Part shown: positions 1 through 6,193 of the stretch, one piece after another
Layout of the letters: every line of letters starts with the position of its first letter
Numbering within the stretch: position 1 is the first letter of the stretch
Source of the DNA: CAYGZM01 sp964354365
GTDB lineage: Bacteria; Planctomycetota; Phycisphaerae; Sedimentisphaerales; Anaerobacaceae
Direction: 5' to 3'
Assembly: GCA_964354365.1 (NCBI GenBank)
Contig: CAYGZM010000147.1
Span: forward strand, 1-9,542
Length of the DNA stretch: 9,542 nt
The notes under the pieces: generated by a model
The model's database searches: none
Seen by the model: only the letters and a program-made list of their open reading frames with translations
What the model was told of the DNA's origin: nothing
Made by a program: the position numbers and the translations under genes

Positions 1-691
1 AATCCGTGAGGGAGCCGAAGTTGAACAGATACGAGCCGTGATTGAAGGGTATATCCTGCGCCCACGGCCCGGCCACCGTGCAGTGGGGCATCTCATCAGC
101 ATCGGTCAATGCTTGCTTGAGAGCCAGCAACATCTTTTCCATCGGCATCGCCACAATTGCAACCTTGGCTCCTTCCATACCGAACTTGACGTAGCATGAC
201 GCCTGCAGGCCGGTCTGAATTACTGGCAGTTGGTTCACCTGGGTGGTCAGGTTGAGAGATAGAGCACACGAACCGAATGGCTCGTTGGGACGACCAAGCA
301 AAGTAAGTGGTACGTTCAAGAAGACGAGCGATTCGACATCATCGCCGCTGACGGATTCAACACCGAGATGAATATACGAGTCTCGAGATTCGACACGAAG
401 AACTGCTTTCGCATTTGCCTTGTCGAACTCAATGGTCAACCGACCGTTGGCCAGCAAGACTGAATTTGCGGGATATTCTACCCCATTACGCCGCACCAAC
501 GCACAGACTGATGGTGTATCGCGATTCAGATAGTCAACTCCTGTGGCGCGGTCCACAAATGCGAGGTTCTTTCCCTCGGCAGATATACTGTAGCGCACGT
601 GGGCATTCTCAATTATGATGGGATCCTGTTGCGCAAAGCCTGCGGCCGCACAAGTTACGAGCATGCCAATAATAACCGGTACTTCTTTCAT
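1..691 (-). CDS. Secreted protein of unknown function, N-terminal part
   Basis: The reading frame is open for 230 codons from the ATG at 691 to the window edge, so the C-terminus is missing. The product starts with a Sec-type signal peptide: charged MKEV, then a hydrophobic stretch, with probable cleavage after AAAGFA (residue 20). The mature part is rich in short alternating hydrophobic and polar strands, for example IIIENAHVRYSISAEGKN near residues 26-43, suggesting a beta-sandwich start. The visible part ends in GSYLFNFGSLTD. From memory, openings of this kind occur on large secreted proteins of Planctomycetota and Verrucomicrobiota that continue into a presumed glycosidase-like barrel, but that part cannot be seen here, so no enzyme is named. 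The start is chosen because it gives a complete signal peptide; no strong Shine-Dalgarno sequence precedes it. A 593-base gap and candidate promoters of its own separate it from the upstream operon, so it may be transcribed independently. The frame is well supported; the function is unknown. Confidence 0.8.
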   Translation of the reverse strand, partial: MKEVPVIIGMLVTCAAAGFAQQDPIIIENAHVRYSISAEGKNLAFVDRATGVDYLNRDTPSVCALVRRNGVEYPANSVLLANGRLTIEFDKANAKAVLRVESRDSYIHLGVESVSGDDVESLVFLNVPLTLLGRPNEPFGSCALSLNLTTQVNQLPVIQTGLQASCYVKFGMEGAKVAIVAMPMEKMLLALKQALTDADEMPHCTVAGPWAQDIPFNHGSYLFNFGSLTD

Positions 692-760
692 AGTTGGGAA
701 CAGAAGAATAAGTCCGGGAGGTCTCACCGGTCAAGCCAAACTACGTCAAATTCATGGATT

Positions 761-789
761 AGTGTACGGGAAGAATTGTCTTGAATCAA
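761..789 (-). promoter_or_regulatory. Candidate sigma-70 promoter, proximal
   Basis: On the minus strand, TTGATT (789-784) and TACACT (766-761) are separated by 17 bases. Each hexamer matches the consensus at four of six positions. A transcript would start near 754, giving a leader of about 60 bases for the secreted-protein gene that starts at 691. This is a consensus match only. Confidence 0.35.
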
Positions 790-844
790 ACAGTTTGTGT
801 TTGAGACTCAGTTGAGTTGATAAAGGACGGCTGGGCCGGGGAGC

Positions 845-869
845 GGAGGGAGAGAGAGGAGAGAGGAAA
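845..869. repeat. Purine-only tract of 25 bases
   Basis: Twenty-five consecutive purines on the plus strand, mostly GA and GGA units. With one C at 844 the purine-rich run extends back to 838. On the transcribed strand of the leader for the gene at 691 this reads as a CT-rich tract. The function is unknown. Confidence 0.7.
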
Positions 870-947
870 TAACCCCAGCCCACCGTCAATGGCCGGTTGC
901 ACAATGTGCTGTCCATGGCCGGCACCCTGAGCATTACCGACACTTCA

Positions 948-977
948 ATTATACCTCAAATGGCAGGCAGGAATCAA
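948..977 (-). promoter_or_regulatory. Candidate sigma-70 promoter, distal
   Basis: On the minus strand, TTGATT (977-972) and a perfect TATAAT (953-948) are separated by 18 bases. It points at the gene starting at 691 and would give a leader of about 250 bases. That leader would include the small palindrome GCACAATGTGC (899-909) and the pyrimidine-rich complement of the purine tract at 845-869. This is a consensus match only. Confidence 0.4.
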
Positions 978-1161
978 TAAGAATCTGGGTTTCAGGAACG
1001 CAGGCGATGGAGGCAGGCAACGTCCATTGAATCCGTTACACAATCTTCCACTTTCTCATAACCAACTGCCAATACGGCACTTATGGCATGGGAATTTTTG
1101 GCGAATTGGCAGATAACGAGTCTTCTGGTTGTATCCCGGTTGTAGGCACCGAACGACGAAA

Positions 1162-1176
1162 ATGGGCAAGCTAAGC
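1162..1176 (+). repeat. 15-base inverted repeat, copy A
   Basis: ATGGGCAAGCTAAGC, identical to the minus strand at 7412-7398. Both copies lie outside genes. The match does not extend into the flanks. Confidence 0.5.
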
Positions 1177-1180
1177 GAAT

Positions 1181-1208
1181 ACCAGGCGCACTCTGGTACG
1201 CACCTGGT
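1181..1208 (-). other. Hairpin downstream of the PmoA-like gene
   Basis: On the minus strand, ACCAGGTGCG (1208-1199) can pair with TGCGCCTGGT (1190-1181) across an 8-base loop: ten pairs including two G-U. It lies 76 bases after the stop of the PmoA-like gene. No T run follows, so it is not a classical intrinsic terminator. It could stabilise a 3' end or pause transcription. Confidence 0.4.
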
Positions 1209-1284
1209 GACATTACTGGCAGGACCGGTCCAGGAAGACTTCGGCCGGATCCCAGATGCAAGCACCTGATCCATGGCAAGCGGA

Positions 1285-2292
1285 CTACCAGGGAGCCGAG
1301 AGCCTATTGAGCAACTCCACCGGCGTCGGGCCATCGTGCACAACGAGGCGATAACGAAGTCGTAGTGTTTTGCCCTTGCTCACCTGTACAGGGCCGGCGG
1401 CGACGATGCACGGATTCACCATCCAGACATAACGTGGATTGTGCCAGGTTGAAGCTGGATTGTCGGAGTGATCGATCGTGCCGACACCAATGGTTTTGCC
1501 GTTTTGGAGCTTAATGGTATAGTCGTACCACTTTTTGGCCGGCCAGTTCAGTCCCGGCACCGAGTAGTGCGGGTCCGACAGACTAACCTTTCCTTCGGCC
1601 GTGGCATAACAGGAGTCCCCATCGTTTCTTGCTCGCACGCAGAATCCGCCGAAAGCAGTATGATCCAACGTCAGGTCGAGCTGTGGGGTGAGGGCGTAGT
1701 CGAGGTCAATGATGTAAACACCGTCCTGCTCGCGTACCTTTGCCGTCGTTTTCTCGGTCATCACCACGCGACTGTTGATTGTCCAATCGTTGTGAATCTC
1801 TACTACCGCTTCTTGAGCATCTGTTTTGACCAGATCGACCTTGCGATTCTTAATTACTCTACCTTGTGTCGGTGCGAATTCGCCCCAACCCCAGAAATCG
1901 GCTCGGCTGATGTTCCAGCCATGCGTCGGGCCGGTCGGACCAAAAACCGAGAAATCAGCCTTCTCGGTGAATGTCATCGTATGCCAGGCAAGGAAGACTC
2001 CCCGATGGTGATGGTGGTCACCTGGCGCCAGGTCGGTCACCCGCTCACCAGCCGGGGTGTTGAGCGGGTGGAAGCAGCAGACGCTGTTAGCCGCAAGATT
2101 TGTCTTCTTGGGCTTCTTAGTCATATAGCGAAACACCGTCTTGCCATTCGGGGCCTTGAGAATGACTCCATGTTTGTCCGGCGCCAGACTGTAAAAACCT
2201 TCACCCTTCACGACCGACCCCAAAGAGCCTCCGCAACCCGCAAGGACGGCGCAAAGCACTACTGTCATTAGCATCATTAGCATCTTTTGCAT
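1285..2292 (-). CDS. PmoA-like (DUF6807) lipoprotein
   Basis: A 335-residue exported lipoprotein. It opens with a short hydrophobic signal and the lipobox LAGC, with lipidation expected at Cys20, so it should sit on a membrane facing the periplasm. The family signature is clear: FHPLNTPAGERVTD (residues 74-87) followed by DHHHHRGVFLAWH (92-104), then a beta-rich body with HTAFGG (211-216), STWHNPRYVWMVNP (281-294) and a basic RLRYRLVVHDG near the end. This matches the family called 'methane oxygenase PmoA' in domain databases (PF14100, now DUF6807). That name is misleading: members are unrelated to particulate methane monooxygenase and are common in sugar-degradation loci with Gfo/Idh/MocA and DUF1080 proteins. 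The conserved histidines suggest a metal or catalytic site, but the reaction is not known to me. The start is fixed by AGGAGG (2306-2301), 8 bases before the ATG. It follows the propeller-DUF1080 gene by 60 bases and is probably the last gene of the operon. Confidence 0.88.
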   Translation of the reverse strand: MQKMLMMLMTVVLCAVLAGCGGSLGSVVKGEGFYSLAPDKHGVILKAPNGKTVFRYMTKKPKKTNLAANSVCCFHPLNTPAGERVTDLAPGDHHHHRGVFLAWHTMTFTEKADFSVFGPTGPTHGWNISRADFWGWGEFAPTQGRVIKNRKVDLVKTDAQEAVVEIHNDWTINSRVVMTEKTTAKVREQDGVYIIDLDYALTPQLDLTLDHTAFGGFCVRARNDGDSCYATAEGKVSLSDPHYSVPGLNWPAKKWYDYTIKLQNGKTIGVGTIDHSDNPASTWHNPRYVWMVNPCIVAAGPVQVSKGKTLRLRYRLVVHDGPTPVELLNRLSAPW

Positions 2293-2300
2293 AGTGATTT

Positions 2301-2320
2301 CCTCCTGTGAAAGTCACGCT
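2301..2320 (-). promoter_or_regulatory. Strong RBS with shared AGCGTGACT leader motif
   Basis: On the minus strand AGCGTGACT (2320-2312) is followed 5 bases later by AGGAGG (2306-2301), which is 8 bases before the ATG at 2292. The same AGCGTGACT stands before the Shine-Dalgarno sequence of the preceding gene (5010-5002). Confidence 0.7.
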
Positions 2321-2352
2321 ATATTTCTCCGTTTCGCTTCCGAGATCTCCAT

Positions 2353-4980
2353 TCAGATACGCTTCAAGCGGATATTGCGATACCAGACCGGCTGGCCGTG
2401 GTCCTGTAACCCAATGTGACCCACCCGAACGAAGTCCTTCAGCGCCGTGCCGAACTTGTTGTCGGTATTGTCGGGATTTTTGTGTGGTATCGTCCACTGG
2501 TTTAGATCCATATCAATGACCTGCTCATCGTTCAGCAAGACCTTGATGCTACTGCCTTTGCAAGTGAGCGTGCAACGGTTCCACTCGCCGGGTTCCTTGC
2601 TCGCATTCTTCGACGGTTCAAGGCAGTCATATATCGCCCCTGCGGTGCCCTGCTTGCTGATCTTGTTTCTTCCATAAGAGTTGCACACCTGCACTTCGAT
2701 GCCGGTATAGACCGGGTCCTTCAAATCCGCGGTGCGAAAGAAGATGCCGCTGTTGGTGCCCTCAACGACCTTGAACTCCAGATCGAGAATGAAGTCGCCG
2801 TACTTATCCTTCGTCCAGAGATAGTCAAAGTTGTGCTCCTTGCCGTCCATATCTCGCTTGACGGTGAGGACCCCATCTCTGACAATCCAGGCGTTGTCGG
2901 GCCCTGTGAGCCAGCCGCCAAGGTCTTCGCCGTTGAACAAGGGGACGAATCCCTGTTCATCGTAACTCGGTACGGCATTAGCGACCGATTCACCCTCTTT
3001 CTTTGGCGGTCGTCTTATCCAGATGTTGCGAAATTGCACGAGACTGGAAGCCGGGCTCATCTGGCCGGTTTTGGGGTCGATGCCTCCGTGGTGCTGCAAA
3101 CCGATGGGACCTTCCCTTGCGATATCGGGTATCTGGGCATTCTCGATCACGATCTTGCCATTGAGCATCACTGTCACACGGTCGCCTACCATTGTGATAT
3201 CCATCGAGTTCCACTGGCCGACGGGCTTGTCGGCTCGGACTCTGGGCACCGCAGCAGCCCGGAGCTCCGCCGCCAGGTTCTTGTTGTTTCGGACCGACCA
3301 CAGCTCGCCTGAGCCTATCGGCCAGCACCACAGGTTCACCTGGCCGCCGCTTGCTCCGCGAAGGAAGATGCCCGAATCGGCGTTGGGTGTCGGCGTCGTG
3401 ATTACGTTACCGTCGGCATCGGTCTTGAGCGAACCGTCGGGCAAGACTACGGGCACCGGATAAAAACCAGATGTTTGTTTGAACCGCCATTCGATGTGAA
3501 CGGCATAATCGCTGAACGACTCTTCGGTCCAGAGATTCTTGTCGCCTTTTGCCTCGGACATCGCATCGTAATCGATCAGTCCGTCAGTCACCTTCCAGTG
3601 GCCGTTGTCACCTTCGGGCGTTTTCCAGCCGGCGAAGTCCTTGCCATTAAACAGTATTGCATAAGCCGGCCATGAGCGCCACGTAGGATACACCTCCTCC
3701 GGTGGAAGCTTGTGAACACGGGGAGGCGTCGGCGGCTCACCGTAGTTGTAGAACACATATAGTCCGCCCTTGCCGGCGACAACCACGTCGTTTCGTCCAT
3801 CTTTGTTCATATCCGCGATATTGAGCTTCATCCCAACGCTCACAACGTAGTTTGGCGGCGGATTGATTCCCCCCTCGTCGGGGTATTGCGGCAGATGGTT
3901 GAAGGAAAGGACGTGCCGCTCAAACTCGCCGCCCTTGATATCGTACCAGAAGGCATACAAAGGCTCGAAAGCGCCGATGTCGTTACCGTGGTGGGCGAAA
4001 AGGCGCTTGCCTGTAACCATGTCAGCGTTCCCGTCGCCGTTCAAATCACCCAAGGCCAACGTATGAAACTGGCTGAACTCGGTCTCGGCCCAGTGCGTTT
4101 CAAAGCTCCGCTTGCCGCCGGCGTCAACCTTTTGCTCCAGCCACGCCAGGCCGTAGGCATGAGAAGCGCCGATGATGATGTCGTTCAACCCATCTTCATC
4201 CACGTCGTGCACGAGTATTGGGTGCGAAGCACCGCCGCCTTTGCCCTTTGCAGGTTCAAATTGATAATCCGCATGAAACTTCCACGGCTTGTCGGTAGCA
4301 CGCTCGGGCTGTTCATACCAGCCGACAGGCGTGACAATGTCAATCCGGCCATCGCCGTTAATGTCGCCTAATCCGTTGCCGTGTACATCGCCTTCGGTGC
4401 CCACAACATGCTCGACGAACCAAGGCTCCTTGTTGATATGCTCGAGCCACGTCATACCCTGGCCCTTCACCAGACCCCAGTGATTGCAGAGGATGTCCTC
4501 GTCGCCGTCGCCGTCGATATCTTCGTGAATCACTCCTTCCATGTTCAGGGCCATGTGAATCCTGGTCGATCTCCATACGGCGCCTTTTTCGTCGGGGTTC
4601 TCATACCAGAAGGCCCCTTTCATGAACATCCAGCCGGAGCTTACGATATCCATCCGCCCGTCGAAATCGACGTCCATCGCAAACTCGCTGTTGTCGTCGG
4701 TCTCCGGCCCGTTAGTTTCCGCGCCGTCACGGAAATCGGCGTGCTTCTTCCAGTCCGGCGCCTCGTACCAGTTTCGGCCGGACGCGATGTCCAAGTCTCC
4801 GTCACCGTCCACGTCAAGAACCGACGCGCATTCGCAGAACGGCCCAAACCAGTAGCTGTGGTTGGCAGGATCGTGAACGGGACCATCGATCTTGATGGGG
4901 ATAAAGATTGGCTCGCCGTTCCCCACGGCGATTGGAGTTGCCGCCAGCAACACAACCAGGAAATATCGATAGGCTTTCAT
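2353..4980 (-). CDS. Exported FG-GAP propeller with two DUF1080 domains
   Basis: An 875-residue exported protein. The signal peptide is about residues 1-21 (MKAYRYFLVVLLAATPIAVG). Seven calcium-loop repeats of the FG-GAP/VCBS type follow at residues 56, 103, 154, 206, 259, 312 and 390 (for example DVDGDGDLD and DINGDGRID), enough for one seven-bladed beta-propeller over about 45-415. Two DUF1080 (3-keto-disaccharide hydrolase, PF06439) domains follow. The first spans about 439-657, with FNGKDFAGW (444), NADSGIFLRG (533), GPIGLQHHGG (624) and FRNIWIR. The second spans about 677-875, with FNGEDLGGW (682), TNSGIFFRT (742), GHIGLQDHG (854) and YRNIRLKR. A 19-residue linker joins them. DUF1080 is a concanavalin-like fold, and characterised members cleave 3-keto-glycosides. 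The propeller may bind glycan or mediate contacts (inference). An upstream in-frame ATG at 5007 is rejected because AAGGAGGT lies just before 4980 and the signal peptide begins there. The neighbouring dehydrogenase and TIM-barrel protein fit 3-keto-sugar chemistry, though both lack export signals. Confidence 0.92.
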   Translation of the reverse strand: MKAYRYFLVVLLAATPIAVGNGEPIFIPIKIDGPVHDPANHSYWFGPFCECASVLDVDGDGDLDIASGRNWYEAPDWKKHADFRDGAETNGPETDDNSEFAMDVDFDGRMDIVSSGWMFMKGAFWYENPDEKGAVWRSTRIHMALNMEGVIHEDIDGDGDEDILCNHWGLVKGQGMTWLEHINKEPWFVEHVVGTEGDVHGNGLGDINGDGRIDIVTPVGWYEQPERATDKPWKFHADYQFEPAKGKGGGASHPILVHDVDEDGLNDIIIGASHAYGLAWLEQKVDAGGKRSFETHWAETEFSQFHTLALGDLNGDGNADMVTGKRLFAHHGNDIGAFEPLYAFWYDIKGGEFERHVLSFNHLPQYPDEGGINPPPNYVVSVGMKLNIADMNKDGRNDVVVAGKGGLYVFYNYGEPPTPPRVHKLPPEEVYPTWRSWPAYAILFNGKDFAGWKTPEGDNGHWKVTDGLIDYDAMSEAKGDKNLWTEESFSDYAVHIEWRFKQTSGFYPVPVVLPDGSLKTDADGNVITTPTPNADSGIFLRGASGGQVNLWCWPIGSGELWSVRNNKNLAAELRAAAVPRVRADKPVGQWNSMDITMVGDRVTVMLNGKIVIENAQIPDIAREGPIGLQHHGGIDPKTGQMSPASSLVQFRNIWIRRPPKKEGESVANAVPSYDEQGFVPLFNGEDLGGWLTGPDNAWIVRDGVLTVKRDMDGKEHNFDYLWTKDKYGDFILDLEFKVVEGTNSGIFFRTADLKDPVYTGIEVQVCNSYGRNKISKQGTAGAIYDCLEPSKNASKEPGEWNRCTLTCKGSSIKVLLNDEQVIDMDLNQWTIPHKNPDNTDNKFGTALKDFVRVGHIGLQDHGQPVWYRNIRLKRI

Positions 4981-4988
4981 AATTCGGA

Positions 4989-5010
4989 CCTCCTTGACAA
5001 GAGTCACGCT
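4989..5010 (-). promoter_or_regulatory. Strong RBS with shared AGCGTGACT leader motif
   Basis: On the minus strand AGCGTGACT (5010-5002) is followed 7 bases later by AGGAGG (4994-4989), 8 bases before the ATG at 4980. This Shine-Dalgarno sequence decides the start of the propeller-DUF1080 gene against the in-frame ATG at 5007. Confidence 0.75.
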
Positions 5011-5065
5011 GCTTCACAATCCGTAAAGTCACAACAACCATCCCGAACGATAGTCCGGCTTGACG

Positions 5066-5179
5066 TATATCACCAAGGGCCCCCGTGCCGAAGTCCCGCC
5101 AGCCGCGGAAGTTCCAGGGATGGTACACCGCCCGGCGGGGGTTTTTGCTGGCCTTGACTTGGCGCAGCACGAGATCACC
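5066..5179 (-). pseudogene. Remnant of a Gfo/Idh/MocA-type gene
   Basis: The gap between the TIM-barrel gene and the propeller-DUF1080 gene holds a short open stretch whose translation contains YHPWNFRGWRDFGTGALGD (codons 5125 to 5069). It is preceded by GDLVLRQVK about 20 codons upstream. Planctomycete-type Gfo/Idh/MocA oxidoreductases carry, from memory, a very similar middle segment: WDLWLGPAP, about 20 residues, then a P-F-x-W-RGWWDFGTGALGDM-x-CH motif. Here the similarity stops right after GALGDI, and neither the NAD-binding N-terminus nor the CH and C-terminal region is found, so it looks like a decayed internal fragment. An open frame with an ATG at 5245 runs through it into the next gene, but I see no sign that it is translated as a functional protein. 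It differs from the intact dehydrogenase at 6194-7342, which has DIGSHW at the corresponding place, so it would be a relic of a second, different paralogue. It could be a chance match, but the length and spacing make that unlikely. Confidence 0.55.
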
Positions 5180-5257
5180 CTGTCTATCGCCTTTGCCTTT
5201 GCCGTCTTTCATAACGCTTCCTGCTTTGCTTTGTATCTCTCTCATCGGCAGTGCACG

Positions 5258-6178
5258 CTAAGCAGCCACAAATTGCCTCAGGTACTCGCGGCTCTGTATC
5301 AGCGATTTCTTTCGCATATCCAAAGACCCCTCATACGCACGGTCTTCCACCTCTATACATGCTGCGCCGTCATATGCGATATCCATCAGGGCCGAGAAAA
5401 ACCTACCCCAGTTTACATCTCCCAGGCCAGGCAGCTTCGGGCGGTGGAACGACAACGGTGTCGCCAATATGCCAACATCGTCGAGTCGATCACGCAGCAC
5501 CTTGGCATCCTTGATATGCACGTGAAATATCCGGTCCTTGAACTCATATATCGGCTTGATGTAATCCATAAACTGCCAGACAAGATGCGACGGATCATAG
5601 TTCAGGCCGAAATTCGGCGACGGGATCACCTCGAACATCCTACGCCAGATCGCAGGTGACGATGCCAGGTTCTTGCCCCCCGGCCATTCGTCATCCGTGA
5701 AGAACATCGGGCAGTTCTCAATGCCGATCTTCACGCCTCGCCTCTCAGCGTGCTCCACAATGCCGGGCCAGATCTTCTTGAACTTCTTGAAGTTGGCTTC
5801 AATACTCTTGCGATGGTCTCTGCCGACGAAGGTGTTGACGTTTTCGAGCCCCAATCGATTCGCCGCGTCAATGACCTTCTTGATATGCCCGACGTAGCGG
5901 TCGGCGTTTTCTTTGTCGGCCTCAAGCGGATTGGGATAATAGCCAAGCCCCGAGATACTGACGCCCTTTTTCTTTAGAAGACCGTGAATCTCATCGATCC
6001 TCTTGCCCGACAGCTTCGTCACGTCAATATGTGTGACCCCGGCGTAGCGCCTCTCGGCTTTGCCAACCGGCCAGCACATAATCTCCACACAAGAGTATCC
6101 CGTTTCCGCCGCAAAAGACACCACCTGCTCGAACGTCTGATCCGCCAGGATTGCGCTAACAAAACCGAGCTTAATCAT
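5258..6178 (-). CDS. AP-endonuclease-fold sugar isomerase/epimerase-like TIM barrel
   Basis: A 306-residue soluble protein without signal peptide, of usual length for the xylose-isomerase-like/AP endonuclease 2 superfamily (PF01261). Expected metal-site residues are visible in order: Glu154 in IGIENCPM, Asp195 and His198 in NYDPSHLVW, His219/His221 in FHVHIKDAK, and Glu276 in CIEVEDRAYEGS. The barrel entry LGFVSAIL and the segment GLGYYPNP (78-84) are typical of sugar-acting members rather than of DNA repair endonuclease IV. Family members include isomerases and epimerases, and also the metal-dependent lyases or hydratases that act on 3-keto-glycosides beside Gfo/Idh/MocA dehydrogenases, such as the DgpC/CarC subunits of C-deglycosidases and Bacteroides 3-keto-glucoside enzymes. 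The gene starts 15 bases after the dehydrogenase stop, behind a purine-rich AGAGGGAG, so the two are almost certainly co-transcribed and probably act on the same sugar. The exact reaction cannot be read from the sequence. Confidence 0.88.
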   Translation of the reverse strand: MIKLGFVSAILADQTFEQVVSFAAETGYSCVEIMCWPVGKAERRYAGVTHIDVTKLSGKRIDEIHGLLKKKGVSISGLGYYPNPLEADKENADRYVGHIKKVIDAANRLGLENVNTFVGRDHRKSIEANFKKFKKIWPGIVEHAERRGVKIGIENCPMFFTDDEWPGGKNLASSPAIWRRMFEVIPSPNFGLNYDPSHLVWQFMDYIKPIYEFKDRIFHVHIKDAKVLRDRLDDVGILATPLSFHRPKLPGLGDVNWGRFFSALMDIAYDGAACIEVEDRAYEGSLDMRKKSLIQSREYLRQFVAA

Positions 6179-6193
6179 CTTGGTACACTCCCT

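Larger units (their letters stand above)
692..1284. other. Gene-free region with promoters and palindromes
   Basis: No convincing gene is seen on either strand. Two overlapping minus-strand frames of 95 codons (992-1279 and 1056-1343) have no recognisable domain and no good ribosome binding site, and the second runs into the PmoA-like gene in another frame. The region holds two candidate promoters, a purine run (845-869), a direct repeat ATGGCCGG (889-896 and 914-921), the 10-bp perfect palindrome GGACCGGTCC (1222-1231), a hairpin (1181-1208) and one copy of a 15-base inverted repeat (1162-1176). It probably separates the end of the operon from the start of the next transcription unit. Confidence 0.6.

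Noticed and set aside
992..1343. Two overlapping minus-strand frames of 95 codons
   Set aside because: Neither shows a domain, a signal peptide or a good ribosome binding site; the second overlaps the end of the PmoA-like gene in another frame.
1468..2271. Plus-strand open frame of 267 codons
   Set aside because: It lies entirely opposite the PmoA-like gene, has no recognisable domain, and the minus-strand product has full family motifs, a lipobox and a strong ribosome binding site.
1285..2292. Subunit of methane monooxygenase
   Set aside because: The PmoA label of this domain family is a naming accident: the protein is a soluble-type lipoprotein, not a multi-pass membrane subunit, and no pmoB or pmoC is present.
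4981..5007. Upstream in-frame ATG at 5007 for the propeller-DUF1080 gene
   Set aside because: It would place the Shine-Dalgarno sequence inside the gene and put nine residues in front of an otherwise normal signal peptide.
5126..5147. GC-rich stretch followed by TTTTT on the plus strand, resembling a terminator
   Set aside because: The possible stem is only four pairs with a tiny loop, no plus-strand gene precedes it, and it falls next to the Gfo/Idh/MocA relic.
4381..5157. Plus-strand open frame of 258 codons
   Set aside because: Antisense to the calcium-loop repeats and the upstream gap. The translation mirrors the repeated GAC-rich codons and shows no family motif.
5258..6178. DNA repair endonuclease IV
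   Set aside because: The fold and metal residues are shared, but the sequence context and the surrounding sugar genes fit the isomerase-like branch, and its metal ligand set is smaller than that of endonuclease IV.
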